Assembly (NCBI GenBank): GCA_016870325.1
Contig: VGBV01000002.1
Location: 1 to 57,939 of the forward strand
DNA from: Actinomycetota bacterium
GTDB taxonomy: Bacteria > Actinomycetota > Thermoleophilia > Solirubrobacterales > 70-9
Length of the DNA: 57,939 bases
Direction: 5' to 3'
The position numbers were made by a program, and so were the translations under genes. A model generated the notes under the pieces. That model did no database searches. It was not told where the DNA came from and worked only from the letters and a program-made list of their open reading frames with translations. Of the stretch, positions 20,913-32,706 are shown piece after piece. Every line of letters begins with the position of its first letter. Within the stretch, counting starts at the first letter, position 1.

Positions 20913-20937
20913 AAAAAAAGGCGGGCGCTCGCCCACC
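20913..20937 (-). terminator. Leader terminator/attenuator upstream of rimP-nusA-infB
   Basis: On the minus strand GGTGGGC (20937-20931), loop GAGC and GCCCGCC (20926-20920) form a 7-bp hairpin with one G-T wobble, followed at once by seven T (20919-20913). This is a canonical intrinsic terminator. It lies about 35 bases after the predicted transcription start and 63 bases before the rimP ATG, where a terminator makes sense only as an attenuator. Confidence 0.85.
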
Positions 20938-20978
20938 TTCCGTACCACGAATCAGGTGCGAAAAAAGTTCCGAAGGCG

Positions 20979-21007
20979 AGTATAGCCCCGGCCCACGCTC
21001 GCGCCAA
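20979..21007 (-). promoter_or_regulatory. Promoter of rimP-nusA-infB (TTGGCG-17-TATACT)
   Basis: On the minus strand -35 TTGGCG (21007-21002) and -10 TATACT (20984-20979) are separated by exactly 17 bases, a strong housekeeping-sigma match. The expected start is near 20972. The 40-bp palindrome lies 26 bases upstream of the -35. Confidence 0.85.
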
Positions 21008-21033
21008 GCGTCACAACCCGCCCGGGTCGCCCA

Positions 21034-21073
21034 CTGAACGTCTGACCACACCATGGTGTGGTCAGACGTTCAG
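21034..21073. repeat. Perfect 40-bp palindrome between dtd and the rimP promoter
   Basis: Positions 21034-21053 (CTGAACGTCTGACCACACCA) and 21054-21073 are exact reverse complements with no loop. The next base pair outwards does not match. It starts nine bases after the dtd stop on the minus strand and has no T tract. It may terminate dtd transcription as a long GC-moderate hairpin. Alternatively it is an operator: each arm holds TGGTCAGAC, similar to GntR-family half sites. Confidence 0.97.
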
Positions 21074-21082
21074 GCGCCGGTT

Positions 21083-21502
21083 TCACGCTTCCAGCATGAC
21101 CGTGACCGGCCCGTCGTTGATCAGGGCGACGCCCATGCAGGCGCCGAACACGCCCTTCTCGGCCCCGAGCCGCTCGCAGAAGCGGTCATACAGCGGCTCG
21201 GCCCGGTCCCCCGGCGCCGCCTGCACGTAGCTCGGCCGGTTGCCCTTGCGGGTGTCGCCGTAGAGGGTGAACTGGCTCACGCAGAGCACCTCGCGCTCGT
21301 CCCCGAGCGGCTCGTTCATGCGCCCCTCGGCGTCGTCGAAGATGCGCAGGTTGGCGACCTTGTCGGCGAGCCTGTCCGCGTCTGCCTCGGTGTCGTCAAC
21401 CGAGACCCCGAGCAGCACCAGCATCCCGGGCCCGATCTGCGCGACGCGGTCGCCCTCGACGTCGACGGCGGCCTGGCTGACCCTCTGAACGAGCGCTCTC
21501 AT
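21083..21502 (-). CDS. dtd: D-aminoacyl-tRNA deacylase
   Basis: 139-residue chiral proofreading enzyme that frees tRNAs from D-amino acids and glycine. It starts [15 protein letters not shown]; the conserved [17 protein letters not shown] (about 79-95) and the Gly-cis-Pro loop in NDGPVTVML (about 129-137) are present. The reading frame is open upstream to 21559, but ATG 21502 is the universal family start. Confidence 0.95.
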   Translation of the reverse strand: MRALVQRVSQAAVDVEGDRVAQIGPGMLVLLGVSVDDTEADADRLADKVANLRIFDDAEGRMNEPLGDEREVLCVSQFTLYGDTRKGNRPSYVQAAPGDRAEPLYDRFCERLGAEKGVFGACMGVALINDGPVTVMLEA

Positions 21503-21563
21503 CGCGCGCGGCCCACGGCCTCGCCATCTGGTGGCGCCTGCGAGCGGCCGCCCACCCAAGTCG

Positions 21564-21980
21564 CTACGGCTGCGCCTCCGCTCCGGAAGAGGGCGGCCTG
21601 GCAGCCGCTAGCTGCTCGCGGTAACGGCGGTAATCGCGGCGCTCGGGGCGCAGGTTCGAGGCCAGCGCCAGATGGTGGCGGGCTCGCTTGGTCTCGCCGG
21701 TCTTCGACAGCGCACGGCCGAGGCAGAAGTGGGCGTAGTCGTTGACCGGGTGGGTCTCGACGACGGCCTCGAACTCGGCCGCGGCCTCGGCGTAGTGGCG
21801 GCTGCGAAAGAGCGCGCGGCCGAGCGCCTCGCGCACGGAGCTCTTCTCCGGCGCCTGCCGCGCGGCCTCGCGCAGCGGGATCGCCGCCTCGGCGAAGTCG
21901 CCGTCCTCGAGCAGCTCCATGCCCCTCCGATAGAGGTTGTAAAGCGACTCGCCGCTCTCGATCTGCTCGCTCTGGGCCAT
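21564..21980 (-). CDS. Small TPR-repeat protein
   Basis: 138 residues starting [20 protein letters not shown] at ATG 21980. At least three tetratricopeptide repeats follow ([60 protein letters not shown]), then a basic segment and a short Pro/Ser tail. Such proteins act as protein-interaction scaffolds. The partner is unknown. No signal peptide or membrane segment, so it is cytoplasmic. Confidence 0.85.
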   Translation of the reverse strand: MAQSEQIESGESLYNLYRRGMELLEDGDFAEAAIPLREAARQAPEKSSVREALGRALFRSRHYAEAAAEFEAVVETHPVNDYAHFCLGRALSKTGETKRARHHLALASNLRPERRDYRRYREQLAAARPPSSGAEAQP

Positions 21981-22008
21981 GCCGCAAGTGTACGAGGGGG
22001 ATCCGGCG

Positions 22009-23295
22009 CTACTCCGAGGCGCGCTCGCCCGAGCGGGCGCGAAGCGCCTCGACGCGGTCGAGGATCGCGTCGGCGACCGAATGCTTGGAGGCGAGCGGCA
22101 CGGGGTGCTCACCGTCGGCCTCGACGATCACGACCTCGTTCTCGGCCGACTCGAAGCCGATCTCGGGACGCGAGACGTCGTTGAAGACGATCGCGTCCGC
22201 CCCCTTGCGCTCGAGCTTCTCGCGAGCCCGCTCCAGCCCGGCCGATCCCCGACGGGCAGCGGAGGAATCGGCGTTGTGTTCCGGCGTCTCGGCGGCGAAG
22301 CCGACGATCGTCTGGCCCTCGCGCCTGCGCGCGCCCAGTCCGGCCAGGATGTCCTCGGTCGGCTCCAGGTCGAGCTCGATCGAGCCCTCGCGGGCGATCT
22401 TCGAGTCCGCCGAGACGCTGGGCCGGAAGTCGGCGGGGGCGGCCGCCATCAGCAGCACGTCGGTGGAGGCGAACTCCGCCTCCAACGCGGTCGCCAGCTC
22501 GGCGGCGGTCTCGACGTCGACGCGGCGCACTCCCGGTGGAGCGGGCAGGGCGACGTTGGCGGCGACCAGGGTGACCTCGGCGCCGCGGGCGACGGCGCGC
22601 TCGGCGAGCGCCATGCCCATGCGGCCGCTGGAGCGGTTGCCGATGAAGCGGACCGGGTCGATCGGCTCGCGGGTGCCTCCGGCCGAGATCAGGACGCGCA
22701 GGCCGTCCCAGGGCCCGCTCGGTCCTGGGAGCACCGCCTCGATCGCCTCGAGCAGCCGAAGCGGGTCGGGCAGACGCCCGACGCCGTGCTCGCCGCGTGA
22801 GGCGAGGGCACCCTGCTCGGGCTCGATCACGGTGATGCCACGCTCCCGCAGCGCCCGCAGGTTGGCCTGCGTCGCCGCATCGCGGTACATGCGGTCGTTC
22901 ATCGCGGGAGCGACCAGCCGCGGCGCCGAGCAGGCGAGGAAGGAGGTCGTGACCATCGAGTCGGCGTGGCCGGCGGCGAGCTTGGCCAGGGTGTTGGCCG
23001 AGGCCGGCGCGACCAGGTAGGCGTCGGCGTTGGCGACGACCTCGAGGTGGCCGATCGGGTCGTGCTCGGGGGCGGGGTCGCCGGGAAAGGCGCCCCGCGA
23101 GGGGTCGCGCTCGAACTCGTCGGTCAGCACAGGGGCGCCGACGATGCCCTCGAAGGAGGCCGCGCCGACGAAGCGGTGGGCCGCCTCGGTCATCAGCACG
23201 CGGACGGCGTGGGCCTCGCGCGTCGCGAGGCGGGCGAGCTCCAGCGCCTTGTAGGCGGCGATGCCGCCGCTGACCCCCAGCAGGATGCGGGCCAT
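22009..23295 (-). CDS. coaBC: Bifunctional phosphopantothenoylcysteine decarboxylase/synthetase
   Basis: 428-residue flavoprotein covering two coenzyme A steps. The CoaC half (1-180) has GVSGGIAAYKALELARL, the active-site His in FVGAASFEG-adjacent sequence and the substrate clamp APAMNDRMY. The CoaB half (about 190-400) has the ISAGGTREPIDPVRFIGN nucleotide motif and NRSSGRMG. A longer than usual Ser/Ala/Arg-rich stretch (about 345-360) interrupts the CoaB domain. Follows rpoZ in the conserved gmk-rpoZ-coaBC order. Confidence 0.95.
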   Translation of the reverse strand: MARILLGVSGGIAAYKALELARLATREAHAVRVLMTEAAHRFVGAASFEGIVGAPVLTDEFERDPSRGAFPGDPAPEHDPIGHLEVVANADAYLVAPASANTLAKLAAGHADSMVTTSFLACSAPRLVAPAMNDRMYRDAATQANLRALRERGITVIEPEQGALASRGEHGVGRLPDPLRLLEAIEAVLPGPSGPWDGLRVLISAGGTREPIDPVRFIGNRSSGRMGMALAERAVARGAEVTLVAANVALPAPPGVRRVDVETAAELATALEAEFASTDVLLMAAAPADFRPSVSADSKIAREGSIELDLEPTEDILAGLGARRREGQTIVGFAAETPEHNADSSAARRGSAGLERAREKLERKGADAIVFNDVSRPEIGFESAENEVVIVEADGEHPVPLASKHSVADAILDRVEALRARSGERASE

Positions 23296-23361
23296 CAGCT
23301 CATTCCCAACGCGATCGGGAGCATCGGGCCTCCTAGGGCGGGACGCCCCAGCCGAAGCCGG

Positions 23362-23601
23362 CTAGGACTTGTACTCGGACTTGATCTTGCCCGCCGCCGT
23401 CTCCTCGAGGGCGATGGTGAGGTAGTTGCCGCCGCCGTCGGTCTCGACCATCGGCGGCGTGTACTCACCGTACGCGCCCTCGGAGAGGGAGTGGTAGTAG
23501 GCGTTGATCTGACGGGCCCGCTTGGCCGCCACGACGACCGCGGCGTAGTGCGAATCCGTGTGCTCGAGAAGTGTGTCCACTCGGGGCTTGACCATGCTCA
23601 T
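23362..23601 (-). CDS. rpoZ: RNA polymerase omega subunit
   Basis: 79 residues. KPRVDTLLEHTDSHYAAVVV and AAKRARQINAYYHSL correspond to the omega core (usually ...SKYxLVxxAAKRARQIN), followed by ALEETAAGKIKSEY. Omega helps assemble the beta' subunit. It starts five bases after the gmk stop in the gmk-rpoZ-coaBC order, which supports the call despite the divergent N-terminus. Confidence 0.93.
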   Translation of the reverse strand: MSMVKPRVDTLLEHTDSHYAAVVVAAKRARQINAYYHSLSEGAYGEYTPPMVETDGGGNYLTIALEETAAGKIKSEYKS

Positions 23602-23606
23602 GGGGA

Positions 23607-24176
23607 TCAGTGTAGTGAGAGCTCGGAGCGAACGAGCTGCTCGAGCTCGGTCGCCGCCTTCTGCACGTCGTCGTTCACGACCACGTGGGGGAAGTCAACC
23701 TGCGCCTCCAGCTCCACCTCGGCTCGGCGCAGCCGCTTCTCGATCTCCTCTTCGGAGTCGGTGTCGCGGCCGACGAGGCGCTCCCGCAGGACCGCGGGAT
23801 CAGGCGGGGCGATGAAGATCTGGATCGCCTCGGGCATCGACTGGCGCACCTGGCTCGCTCCCTGGACCTCGATCTCGAGCACCACCGAGCGGCCGGAGCG
23901 CAGCCGGTCATCTAGGGCCGAGCGAAGCGTCCCGTAGCGGTTGCCGGAGTAGGTCGCGAACTCGAGGAAGTCGTCCTCGCCGACCCGGCGCTGGAACTCC
24001 TGCTCGGTCAGGAAGTGGTACTCGCGGCCATCCTCCTCCCCGGGCCGCGGCCCCCGGGTCGTCGCCGAGACCGACAGCTCGAGCTCGGGGACGGCGGCGA
24101 GCAGCCGCTTGATCAGCGTCCCCTTCCCGACCCCGGAAGGCCCGGTGATCACGAACACCTTCCCGCGCTCGGACAT
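23607..24176 (-). CDS. gmk: Guanylate kinase
   Basis: 189-residue kinase that converts GMP to GDP. The P loop is GPSGVGKGT (about 12-20). The GMP-binding region has SATTRGPRPGEEDGREYHFL (about 37-56), and the lid has RLRRAEVELE. Normal length. Between mihF and rpoZ, consistent with one transcript from the mihF promoter. Confidence 0.96.
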   Translation of the reverse strand: MSERGKVFVITGPSGVGKGTLIKRLLAAVPELELSVSATTRGPRPGEEDGREYHFLTEQEFQRRVGEDDFLEFATYSGNRYGTLRSALDDRLRSGRSVVLEIEVQGASQVRQSMPEAIQIFIAPPDPAVLRERLVGRDTDSEEEIEKRLRRAEVELEAQVDFPHVVVNDDVQKAATELEQLVRSELSLH

Positions 24177-24227
24177 TGCCGGGATGATGAAACCGCCGAC
24201 GGCGCGAAAGGCGCGGCGAGCGTGCCG

Positions 24228-24569
24228 CTACCTGCGCAGCTGGGCGACCAGTTCCGAGCGCTGGCGCTCGCTGAGCCCGCCGATCGTCTTGCTCGGCGAG
24301 ATCCGGCACTGGTTCAGGATCCGGTTCGTCTTCACCCGGCCGTACTTGGGGACCGCCATCAGCATGTCGATCACCTTCGCGGTGAGGACGTACTCGGGGG
24401 GATCGAGGAGCAGGGTCTGGATCTTGACCTTGCCCGCCTTCAGGTCCCGCTTCAGCTGGGCGCGCTTGGAGCGGATGTTGTTGGCCCGCTTCAGCGCTTC
24501 CATCCTCTGGTCCGGTGACCTTTCCGGCGCTGCGTTTGCGGGGGAGGATGACTGGACCGAGGCCGACAT
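24228..24569 (-). CDS. mihF: Actinobacterial integration host factor (mIHF type)
   Basis: 113-residue nucleoid protein. After a disordered start the core LKRANNIRSKRAQLKRDLK and the helix-two-turn-helix region (YGRVKTNRILNQCRISPSKT) with ending LSERQRSELVAQL match the mycobacterial/streptomycete IHF family, unrelated to alpha/beta IHF. It bends DNA and affects global transcription. Location just before gmk is conserved in actinobacteria and is a strong taxonomic marker. ATG 24569 follows a -10 by eight bases, so the message is probably leaderless. Confidence 0.93.
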   Translation of the reverse strand: MSASVQSSSPANAAPERSPDQRMEALKRANNIRSKRAQLKRDLKAGKVKIQTLLLDPPEYVLTAKVIDMLMAVPKYGRVKTNRILNQCRISPSKTIGGLSERQRSELVAQLRR

Positions 24570-24577
24570 CGGCCGGG

Positions 24578-24583
24578 AGTATA
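24578..24583 (-). promoter_or_regulatory. -10 element (TATACT) for mihF-gmk-rpoZ-coaBC
   Basis: TATACT on the minus strand ends eight bases before the mihF ATG, placing the start of transcription within two bases of the ATG. No clear -35 is seen 16-18 bases upstream. Confidence 0.65.
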
Positions 24584-24635
24584 AGACCGCATCCGCGACG
24601 GCGATGGAGAACAGCGGCTATTGCGAGAAATTTCT

Positions 24636-25511
24636 TCAGACGCTGGACAACCGGCGTAACTCTCGCTCCAGCTCCGAAGCCACCCGCCGGCCCGCCATTG
24701 GGTCGCGGAAGCTCTCCGTTCCGACCGCCACCGCGGTGGCGCCGGCCTCGATCAGGTCGCCGGCGTGGGCCCCGGTGGAGACCCCGCCCATCCCGATCAC
24801 GGGGACCGTGACGGCCGCGGCGACCTCACGGACCTGGAGCAGGGCGATCGGCCGCACCGCGGCTCCGGAGAGTCCGCCGCGCCCGCCGCCGAGCCAGGGC
24901 CGGCCGCCGCCGGGATCCGTCGCCGTAGCCCTCAGGGTGTTGATCAGGGAGACCGCGTCCGCCCCTCCCTCGGCCGCGGCGACGGCCACCGGCGCCGGCG
25001 AGACGTTGGGGGTCAGCTTCACGATCAGGGGCTTGGGGGTGAGCGGGCGCACCGCCTCCAGCAGCGAGCAGGTCTCGCCGGGAGACTCGCCGACGATCAG
25101 GCCCGACTCGACGTTGGGACAGGAGACGTTCAGCTCGAGCGCCGAGACCTCCTCGCGGGCCGCGACGCCGGTGACGAGCCGGGCGAACTCGGCGTGGCTC
25201 GTCCCCATCACCGAGACGATCAGCGGCACGCCCAGCTCGGCGAGCTGGGGCAGGTCGGATTCGAGGAAGCTCTCGAGCCCCCTGTTCGGGAGGCCGATCG
25301 AGTTGATCAGGCCCGACGGCGTCTCCCACAGCCGCGGGGGTGGGTTGCCGGCGCGGGGCTCGGGGGTGATCGTCTTCGAGACGAAGGCCGAGAACGGGAA
25401 CTGCGCGAGCAGCTCGTCGCCGAAGGCGCGCCGCGCCGCGATCGCGTCGAAGGTGCCCGAGCCGTTCAGCACGGGGTGGGCGAGCTCGATCCCGCACAGG
25501 CGCACCGACAT
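24636..25511 (-). CDS. pyrD: Dihydroorotate dehydrogenase, catalytic subunit
   Basis: 291-residue class 1B FMN enzyme that oxidises dihydroorotate to orotate. It starts [39 protein letters not shown] (active-site Cys near 133), VKLTPNV and IGMGGVSTGAHAGDLI (FMN phosphate site) are all present. The ATG overlaps the pyrK stop by one base. The partner PyrK identifies it as the NAD-linked PyrDK type. Longer upstream readings of this frame lie within pyrK and are spurious. Confidence 0.96.
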   Translation of the reverse strand: MSVRLCGIELAHPVLNGSGTFDAIAARRAFGDELLAQFPFSAFVSKTITPEPRAGNPPPRLWETPSGLINSIGLPNRGLESFLESDLPQLAELGVPLIVSVMGTSHAEFARLVTGVAAREEVSALELNVSCPNVESGLIVGESPGETCSLLEAVRPLTPKPLIVKLTPNVSPAPVAVAAAEGGADAVSLINTLRATATDPGGGRPWLGGGRGGLSGAAVRPIALLQVREVAAAVTVPVIGMGGVSTGAHAGDLIEAGATAVAVGTESFRDPMAGRRVASELERELRRLSSV

Positions 25512-26382
25512 CAGTGACCGCCCCCACCCGGGACCAGCGCCGTCTCGATCTCCTCGCCCCCGACCACGGGGCCGTCCACGCAGAGGCGCATGTAGCCGCC
25601 GCCGGCGAGCGGGACCGCGCAGCCGAAGCAGGCCCCGAAACCGCACGCCATCGGCGCCTCCAGCGCCAGCTCGCAGGCGACCCCGTGCTCGCGACAGAGC
25701 AGCCGAACCGCCTCCAGCATCGCCGGCGGGCCGCAGGCGTAGACGGCGGCCGAGCCGGCGTCGTCGCCCTCCAGCATCACCTCGAGCAGGTCGGTGACGT
25801 GGCCGTGGTGGCCGCGGTGGCCGTCTTCGCTCGCGAGCTTGATCTCGCTGCAGCGGAACAGGTCCAGCCCTCCCGAGCGCTCGCTGTCCCGGAACCCGAG
25901 CAGCACCCGCGAGGGGATTCCGGCGCCGGCCAGCCGGCGCCGCCACAGCGCCAGCGGCGCGATGCCGATGCCGCCTCCGACGAGGATCGCGCCGGCGGTC
26001 ACCGGCGCCAGCTCGGCGGGCGGGGCGAAGGGCCGGCCGAGCGGGCCGTGCAGCCAGAGCCGCTCGCCCTCGCCGAGCGCGCACAGCCTCCGGGTCGCGG
26101 GGCCCACGGCGTGGACGAGGAAGTCGAGCCGCACCCCCTCAGGACCGGGCTCGCAGTCGGCCACCGAGAAGGCCCGGGCGAGGTAGGGCCTGCCCTCCTC
26201 GGCGCTCCAGCCCGCCTCGGTGGCGAGCATGTAGAACTGCCCCGCGGCCGGCTCGGGGCCGTCGCGATCGAGCGCCGAGAAGATCCGGTAGCCGCCCGCC
26301 TGGACGTTGCGGGTCACCTCGCAGGCGCGCCGGCCGAGCGAGGCCGTGACCCGGGCCCCGAGTCCCGGCGTCGCGGCCGACC

Positions 26383-26386
<4 letters not shown>
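25511..26386 (-). CDS. pyrK: Dihydroorotate dehydrogenase electron-transfer subunit
   Basis: 291-residue FAD/2Fe-2S reductase subunit passing electrons from PyrD to NAD. The FAD domain is followed by the NAD-binding [12 protein letters not shown] (about 139-150) and the cluster ligands C-x4-C-x2-C-x12-C in CGFGACFGC and LCVDG near the C-terminus. The GTG start at 26386 overlaps the carB stop in a GTGA arrangement. That gives about ten extra residues before the first strand. Confidence 0.94.
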
Positions 26387-29538
<3,152 letters not shown>

Positions 29539-29605
29539 CAGCCCTCGCTCCGGCGCTTGGCTTCGCTGCGAGCCTGATCGTGAGCGAGGAAAGCCCGCCG
29601 GTCGC

Positions 29606-30718
29606 TCATGCGCTCAGCTCGAGGAAGCGGTCGAACAGGTAGCGCGCGTCATGAGGGCCGGGACCGGCCTCGGGGTGGTACTGGACGGTGCAGCCCGGCA
29701 CGTCCTTGAGCTCGAGGCCCTCCACCGTGCGGTCGTAGAGGTTCAGGTGCGAGAGCTCGGCCTCCCCGAAGTCCGTGCTCCAGCGCACCGGCTCGTCGCC
29801 CTCGATCGTCTCCTCCGCGCCCGGCCCGCTGACCGCGAAGCCGTGATTCTGCGAGGTGATGTCTATCTTCCCGGTCGAGAGGTCCTTGACTGGATGGTTG
29901 GCGCCCCGGTGCCCGAAGGGGAGCTTGAAGGTCTCCAGCCCGACCGCCCGGCAGAGCAGCTGGTGGCCGAGGCAGATCCCGACCACGGGCTTCTCGCCGA
30001 CGAGCCCTCGCACCGTCTCGACCACGTAGTCCAGGGCGCCCGGGTCCCCCGGGCCGTTGGCGAGGAAGACCAGGTCGGGATCGCGACCCAGCACCTCAGC
30101 GGCGGACGAGCCACAGGGCAGCAGCGTCACCCGGCAGTCGCGCTCGCGCAATTGCCGAATGATGCTGAGCTTGATGCCGGTGTCGAGCGCGACCACGTGC
30201 GGGCCCTCGCCCGCGAACTCGACCGGCTCATCCGGGCTCACCTCGCGCGCGAAGTCGGCGCCGTCCATCGGGGGCTCCGCGGCGACGGCCTCGGCGGCCT
30301 CGGACTCGGCCAGCCCGGCCCCGAAGACGCCGCCGCGCATCGCTCCCCCGTCGCGGATGTGGCGCACCAGGGCACGGGTGTCGACCCCTGTGATCGCGGG
30401 GACGCCGCAGTCGGCCAGCCAGTCGAGCCAGCCGCCCTCCGAGCCGGCGGCGCTGTCGCAGTTCTTGGCGTCGCGCATGATCACGGCGCGGGCGTGGACG
30501 CGGTCGGACTCCATCGCCTCGGCCGAGACCCCGTAGTTGCCGATCAGGGGGTAGGTGAAGGTGATGATCTGCCCCGCGTATGAGGGGTCGGTGACCGCCT
30601 CCTGGTAGCCGGTCATCGAGGTGTTGAAGACGACCTCCCCCGTCGCAAGCCCGGCCTCGCCGCAGAGCTCGCCGTCGAAGCGGCTGCCGTCCTCCAGCAG
30701 CACGTATCCGTCGCTCAT
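29606..30718 (-). CDS. carA: Carbamoyl-phosphate synthase, small (glutaminase) subunit
   Basis: 370 residues. An N-terminal CPSase_sm domain ([29 protein letters not shown]) precedes a class-I glutaminase: Cys nucleophile in [12 protein letters not shown] (about residue 257), then GHRGANHPV and the catalytic His/Glu in [12 protein letters not shown]. It delivers ammonia to CarB. The ATG at 30718 overlaps the upstream isochorismatase-like stop by four bases. Confidence 0.97.
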   Translation of the reverse strand: MSDGYVLLEDGSRFDGELCGEAGLATGEVVFNTSMTGYQEAVTDPSYAGQIITFTYPLIGNYGVSAEAMESDRVHARAVIMRDAKNCDSAAGSEGGWLDWLADCGVPAITGVDTRALVRHIRDGGAMRGGVFGAGLAESEAAEAVAAEPPMDGADFAREVSPDEPVEFAGEGPHVVALDTGIKLSIIRQLRERDCRVTLLPCGSSAAEVLGRDPDLVFLANGPGDPGALDYVVETVRGLVGEKPVVGICLGHQLLCRAVGLETFKLPFGHRGANHPVKDLSTGKIDITSQNHGFAVSGPGAEETIEGDEPVRWSTDFGEAELSHLNLYDRTVEGLELKDVPGCTVQYHPEAGPGPHDARYLFDRFLELSA

Positions 30719-31287
30719 CGCGCGTCCCCGGCGTTCGGGGCGTACTCGAGGATCAGCTTCTGCACGGCCTTGAACTCGTCGGTGCCGGCGCGACCGAGCA
30801 GCTCGAACAGCGCCATCTCGACGCTCGAGAGCACGGCTCCGGCCCGCTCCATCTTGGCCAGGCCGATCCGCTTCGAGTCGGGGAAGCGCGAGGCGACCGC
30901 GTCCTCGACGACGTGGACCTCGCTCCCGGAAGCCAGCAGGTCGAGCGCCGTCTGGTTGACGCATACGTGGGTCTCGATCCCGCAGACGATCGCCTGGTCG
31001 CGGCCGGCCAGGTCGAAGCCGTCGGCCTCGGCGGCCGAGAAGACCGTCTTCTCCAGCGGCTCCACCCCCTCGGGAAGCCGCTCGGCGACCTCGGGCGCGG
31101 TCCCGCCCAGGCCCTTGGGGTACTGCTCGGTGATCACGACCGGGACGTCCATCGCCTCGGCGCCCCTGACCAGGGCGGCCGCGGCGCGGGCGACCTGGTC
31201 GAACTCGGGGACCGCCTTGCGGAACGCCTCCTGGATGTCGACCACGACGAGCGAGGCCCGCTCGCGGTCGAGGCGCCCGACGCTCAA
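30715..31287 (-). CDS. Isochorismatase-family cysteine hydrolase in the pyr operon
   Basis: 190 residues with the triad Asp (VVVDIQEAF, about 17), Lys (LEKTVFSAAEADGF, about 86) and Cys (CGIETHVCVNQTA, about 120). Members hydrolyse amides, ureas or isochorismate, and the closest visible style is the YcaC/nicotinamidase-like hydrolases. It starts at TTG 31287 overlapping the pyrC stop and ends overlapping carA, so it is translationally tied to pyrimidine synthesis. Substrate unknown; an N-carbamoyl or ureido compound formed as a by-product would fit the context (inference). Confidence 0.9.
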   Translation of the reverse strand: MSVGRLDRERASLVVVDIQEAFRKAVPEFDQVARAAAALVRGAEAMDVPVVITEQYPKGLGGTAPEVAERLPEGVEPLEKTVFSAAEADGFDLAGRDQAIVCGIETHVCVNQTALDLLASGSEVHVVEDAVASRFPDSKRIGLAKMERAGAVLSSVEMALFELLGRAGTDEFKAVQKLILEYAPNAGDAR

Positions 31288-32654
31288 CCCGCGACCTCCG
31301 CCGCCGCGCTGATCGCAAAGCTGCGCCGGCGGTAGGCGACCTGGCCTGCGGCGACCGTCATCAGCACGCGCCCGGTCAGCGTGCGACCGGCGAAGCAGCT
31401 GTTGAAGGCGCGGCTCTCGTAGCCGTCCTCGCCCACCACCCATTCCTTCGCGGGGTCGATCAGCACCAGGTTCGCCGGGGCGCCGGGCTCGATTCGCGGC
31501 GCCGGGATCCCGAACGGCTCGCCTCCGAAGGTCATCCGTTCCACCAGCGTCTCCAGCTCGAGCACCCCGGGGAGCACCAACTCGGTGTGCAGCACCGCGA
31601 ACGCCTTCTCGAGCCCTGTCACCCCCATCGCTGCCTGCTCGAAGGGAACCTCCTTCTCCTCGGGCGCGTGGGGGGCGTGATCGGTCGCGACGCAGTCGAT
31701 CGTGCCGTCGCGGAGACCCTCGATCAGCGCCTGGCGGTCGTCCTCCGAGCGCAGCGGGGGATTCATCTTGAAGCCGGCGTCGAGGCTGCGAACCGCCTCG
31801 TCGGTCAGCGTCAGGTGGTGTGGGCTCGCCTCGCAGGTCACCTCAACCCCGGCGGCCTTGGCGCGCGCCACTTCCTCCACCGAAGCGCGGGCGGAGAGGT
31901 GCTGGATGTGGATCCGGGCCCGCTCGTAGAGGGCAAGCGAGCAGTCGCGGGCGATCATCGTCGACTCCGAGACCGCCGGCACTCCCGCCAGGCCGAGCAC
32001 CGCCGAGACCTCTCCCTCGTGCATGACGCCGTCGCCCGAGAGGTCGGGGTCCTCCTCGTGCAGCGCGATCACGCCGCCGGAGAGCCGCTGATACTGGAGC
32101 GCGCGGCGCAGCACGCGGGCGCTGCGGATCGGCAGGCCATCGTCGGAGAAGCCGACCGCGCCGGCCTCGCGCAGCTCGGCCATCTCGGTCAACTCGCCGC
32201 CAGCCATGCCCTGGGTGACGTTGGCGACGAAGCCGACCGGCACCGAGGCCTCGAACAGCGCGCGCTCGCGGACCGAGCCCAGCACCGCGGCGGAGTCGAT
32301 CGGCGGCTCGGTGTTCGCCATCGCGATCACCGCGCAGTAGCCGCCGGCGGCGGCGGCTCGGGTGCCCGTCTCCAGATCCTCCTTGTGCTCCTGGCCCGGG
32401 ACTCGGAGGTGGACATGGGGATCGACGAACGCCGGCAGCACGAGCAGCCCTACGCCGCCGACCGACTCCGCGCCGGCGGGCGCCTCGGCCGCCCCGGGCT
32501 CGGCCAGCTCTGCGATCTCGCCGCCGCGGACGACGATGTCGCGCACGGCGTCGAGGTCAGCCCTGGGATCGAGCACCCGCGCGCCGCGGATCACCATTTC
32601 GGCGGCGTCGCCGGGTCGCTGCAGGAGTGCGGGAGACGGCTTCGCCATCATCAT
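31284..32654 (-). CDS. pyrC: Dihydroorotase
   Basis: 456-residue type I amidohydrolase that closes carbamoyl aspartate to dihydroorotate. The metal-binding DPHVHLRVPG (about 72-81), VTCEASPHHLTLTDE, and the DHAPH metal Asp (about 318) are present. The ATG at 32654 has GGAG upstream at good spacing. The conserved domain begins at MVIRGARVLDP about 20 residues later, so a short N-terminal extension is predicted. Confidence 0.96.
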   Translation of the reverse strand: MMMAKPSPALLQRPGDAAEMVIRGARVLDPRADLDAVRDIVVRGGEIAELAEPGAAEAPAGAESVGGVGLLVLPAFVDPHVHLRVPGQEHKEDLETGTRAAAAGGYCAVIAMANTEPPIDSAAVLGSVRERALFEASVPVGFVANVTQGMAGGELTEMAELREAGAVGFSDDGLPIRSARVLRRALQYQRLSGGVIALHEEDPDLSGDGVMHEGEVSAVLGLAGVPAVSESTMIARDCSLALYERARIHIQHLSARASVEEVARAKAAGVEVTCEASPHHLTLTDEAVRSLDAGFKMNPPLRSEDDRQALIEGLRDGTIDCVATDHAPHAPEEKEVPFEQAAMGVTGLEKAFAVLHTELVLPGVLELETLVERMTFGGEPFGIPAPRIEPGAPANLVLIDPAKEWVVGEDGYESRAFNSCFAGRTLTGRVLMTVAAGQVAYRRRSFAISAAAEVAG

Positions 32655-32706
32655 GTTCGCGCTCCGGTTCGCGCCATCATCAGATCAGCCATGCTCACCT
32701 CCGCGC

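Noticed and set aside
21053-21745. Two divergent frames both starting MVWSDVQ at the centre of the palindrome
   Set aside because: The identical starts are a trivial result of the perfect palindrome. One extends over dtd in antisense, the other is an upstream extension of rimP that crosses its promoter and attenuator.
29539-29605. The 67-base gap between carA and carB as a regulatory hairpin or promoter
   Set aside because: CTCGCT/AGCGAG words could pair, but the stem is short, the loop long, and the flanking operon is continuous. I see nothing decisive there.
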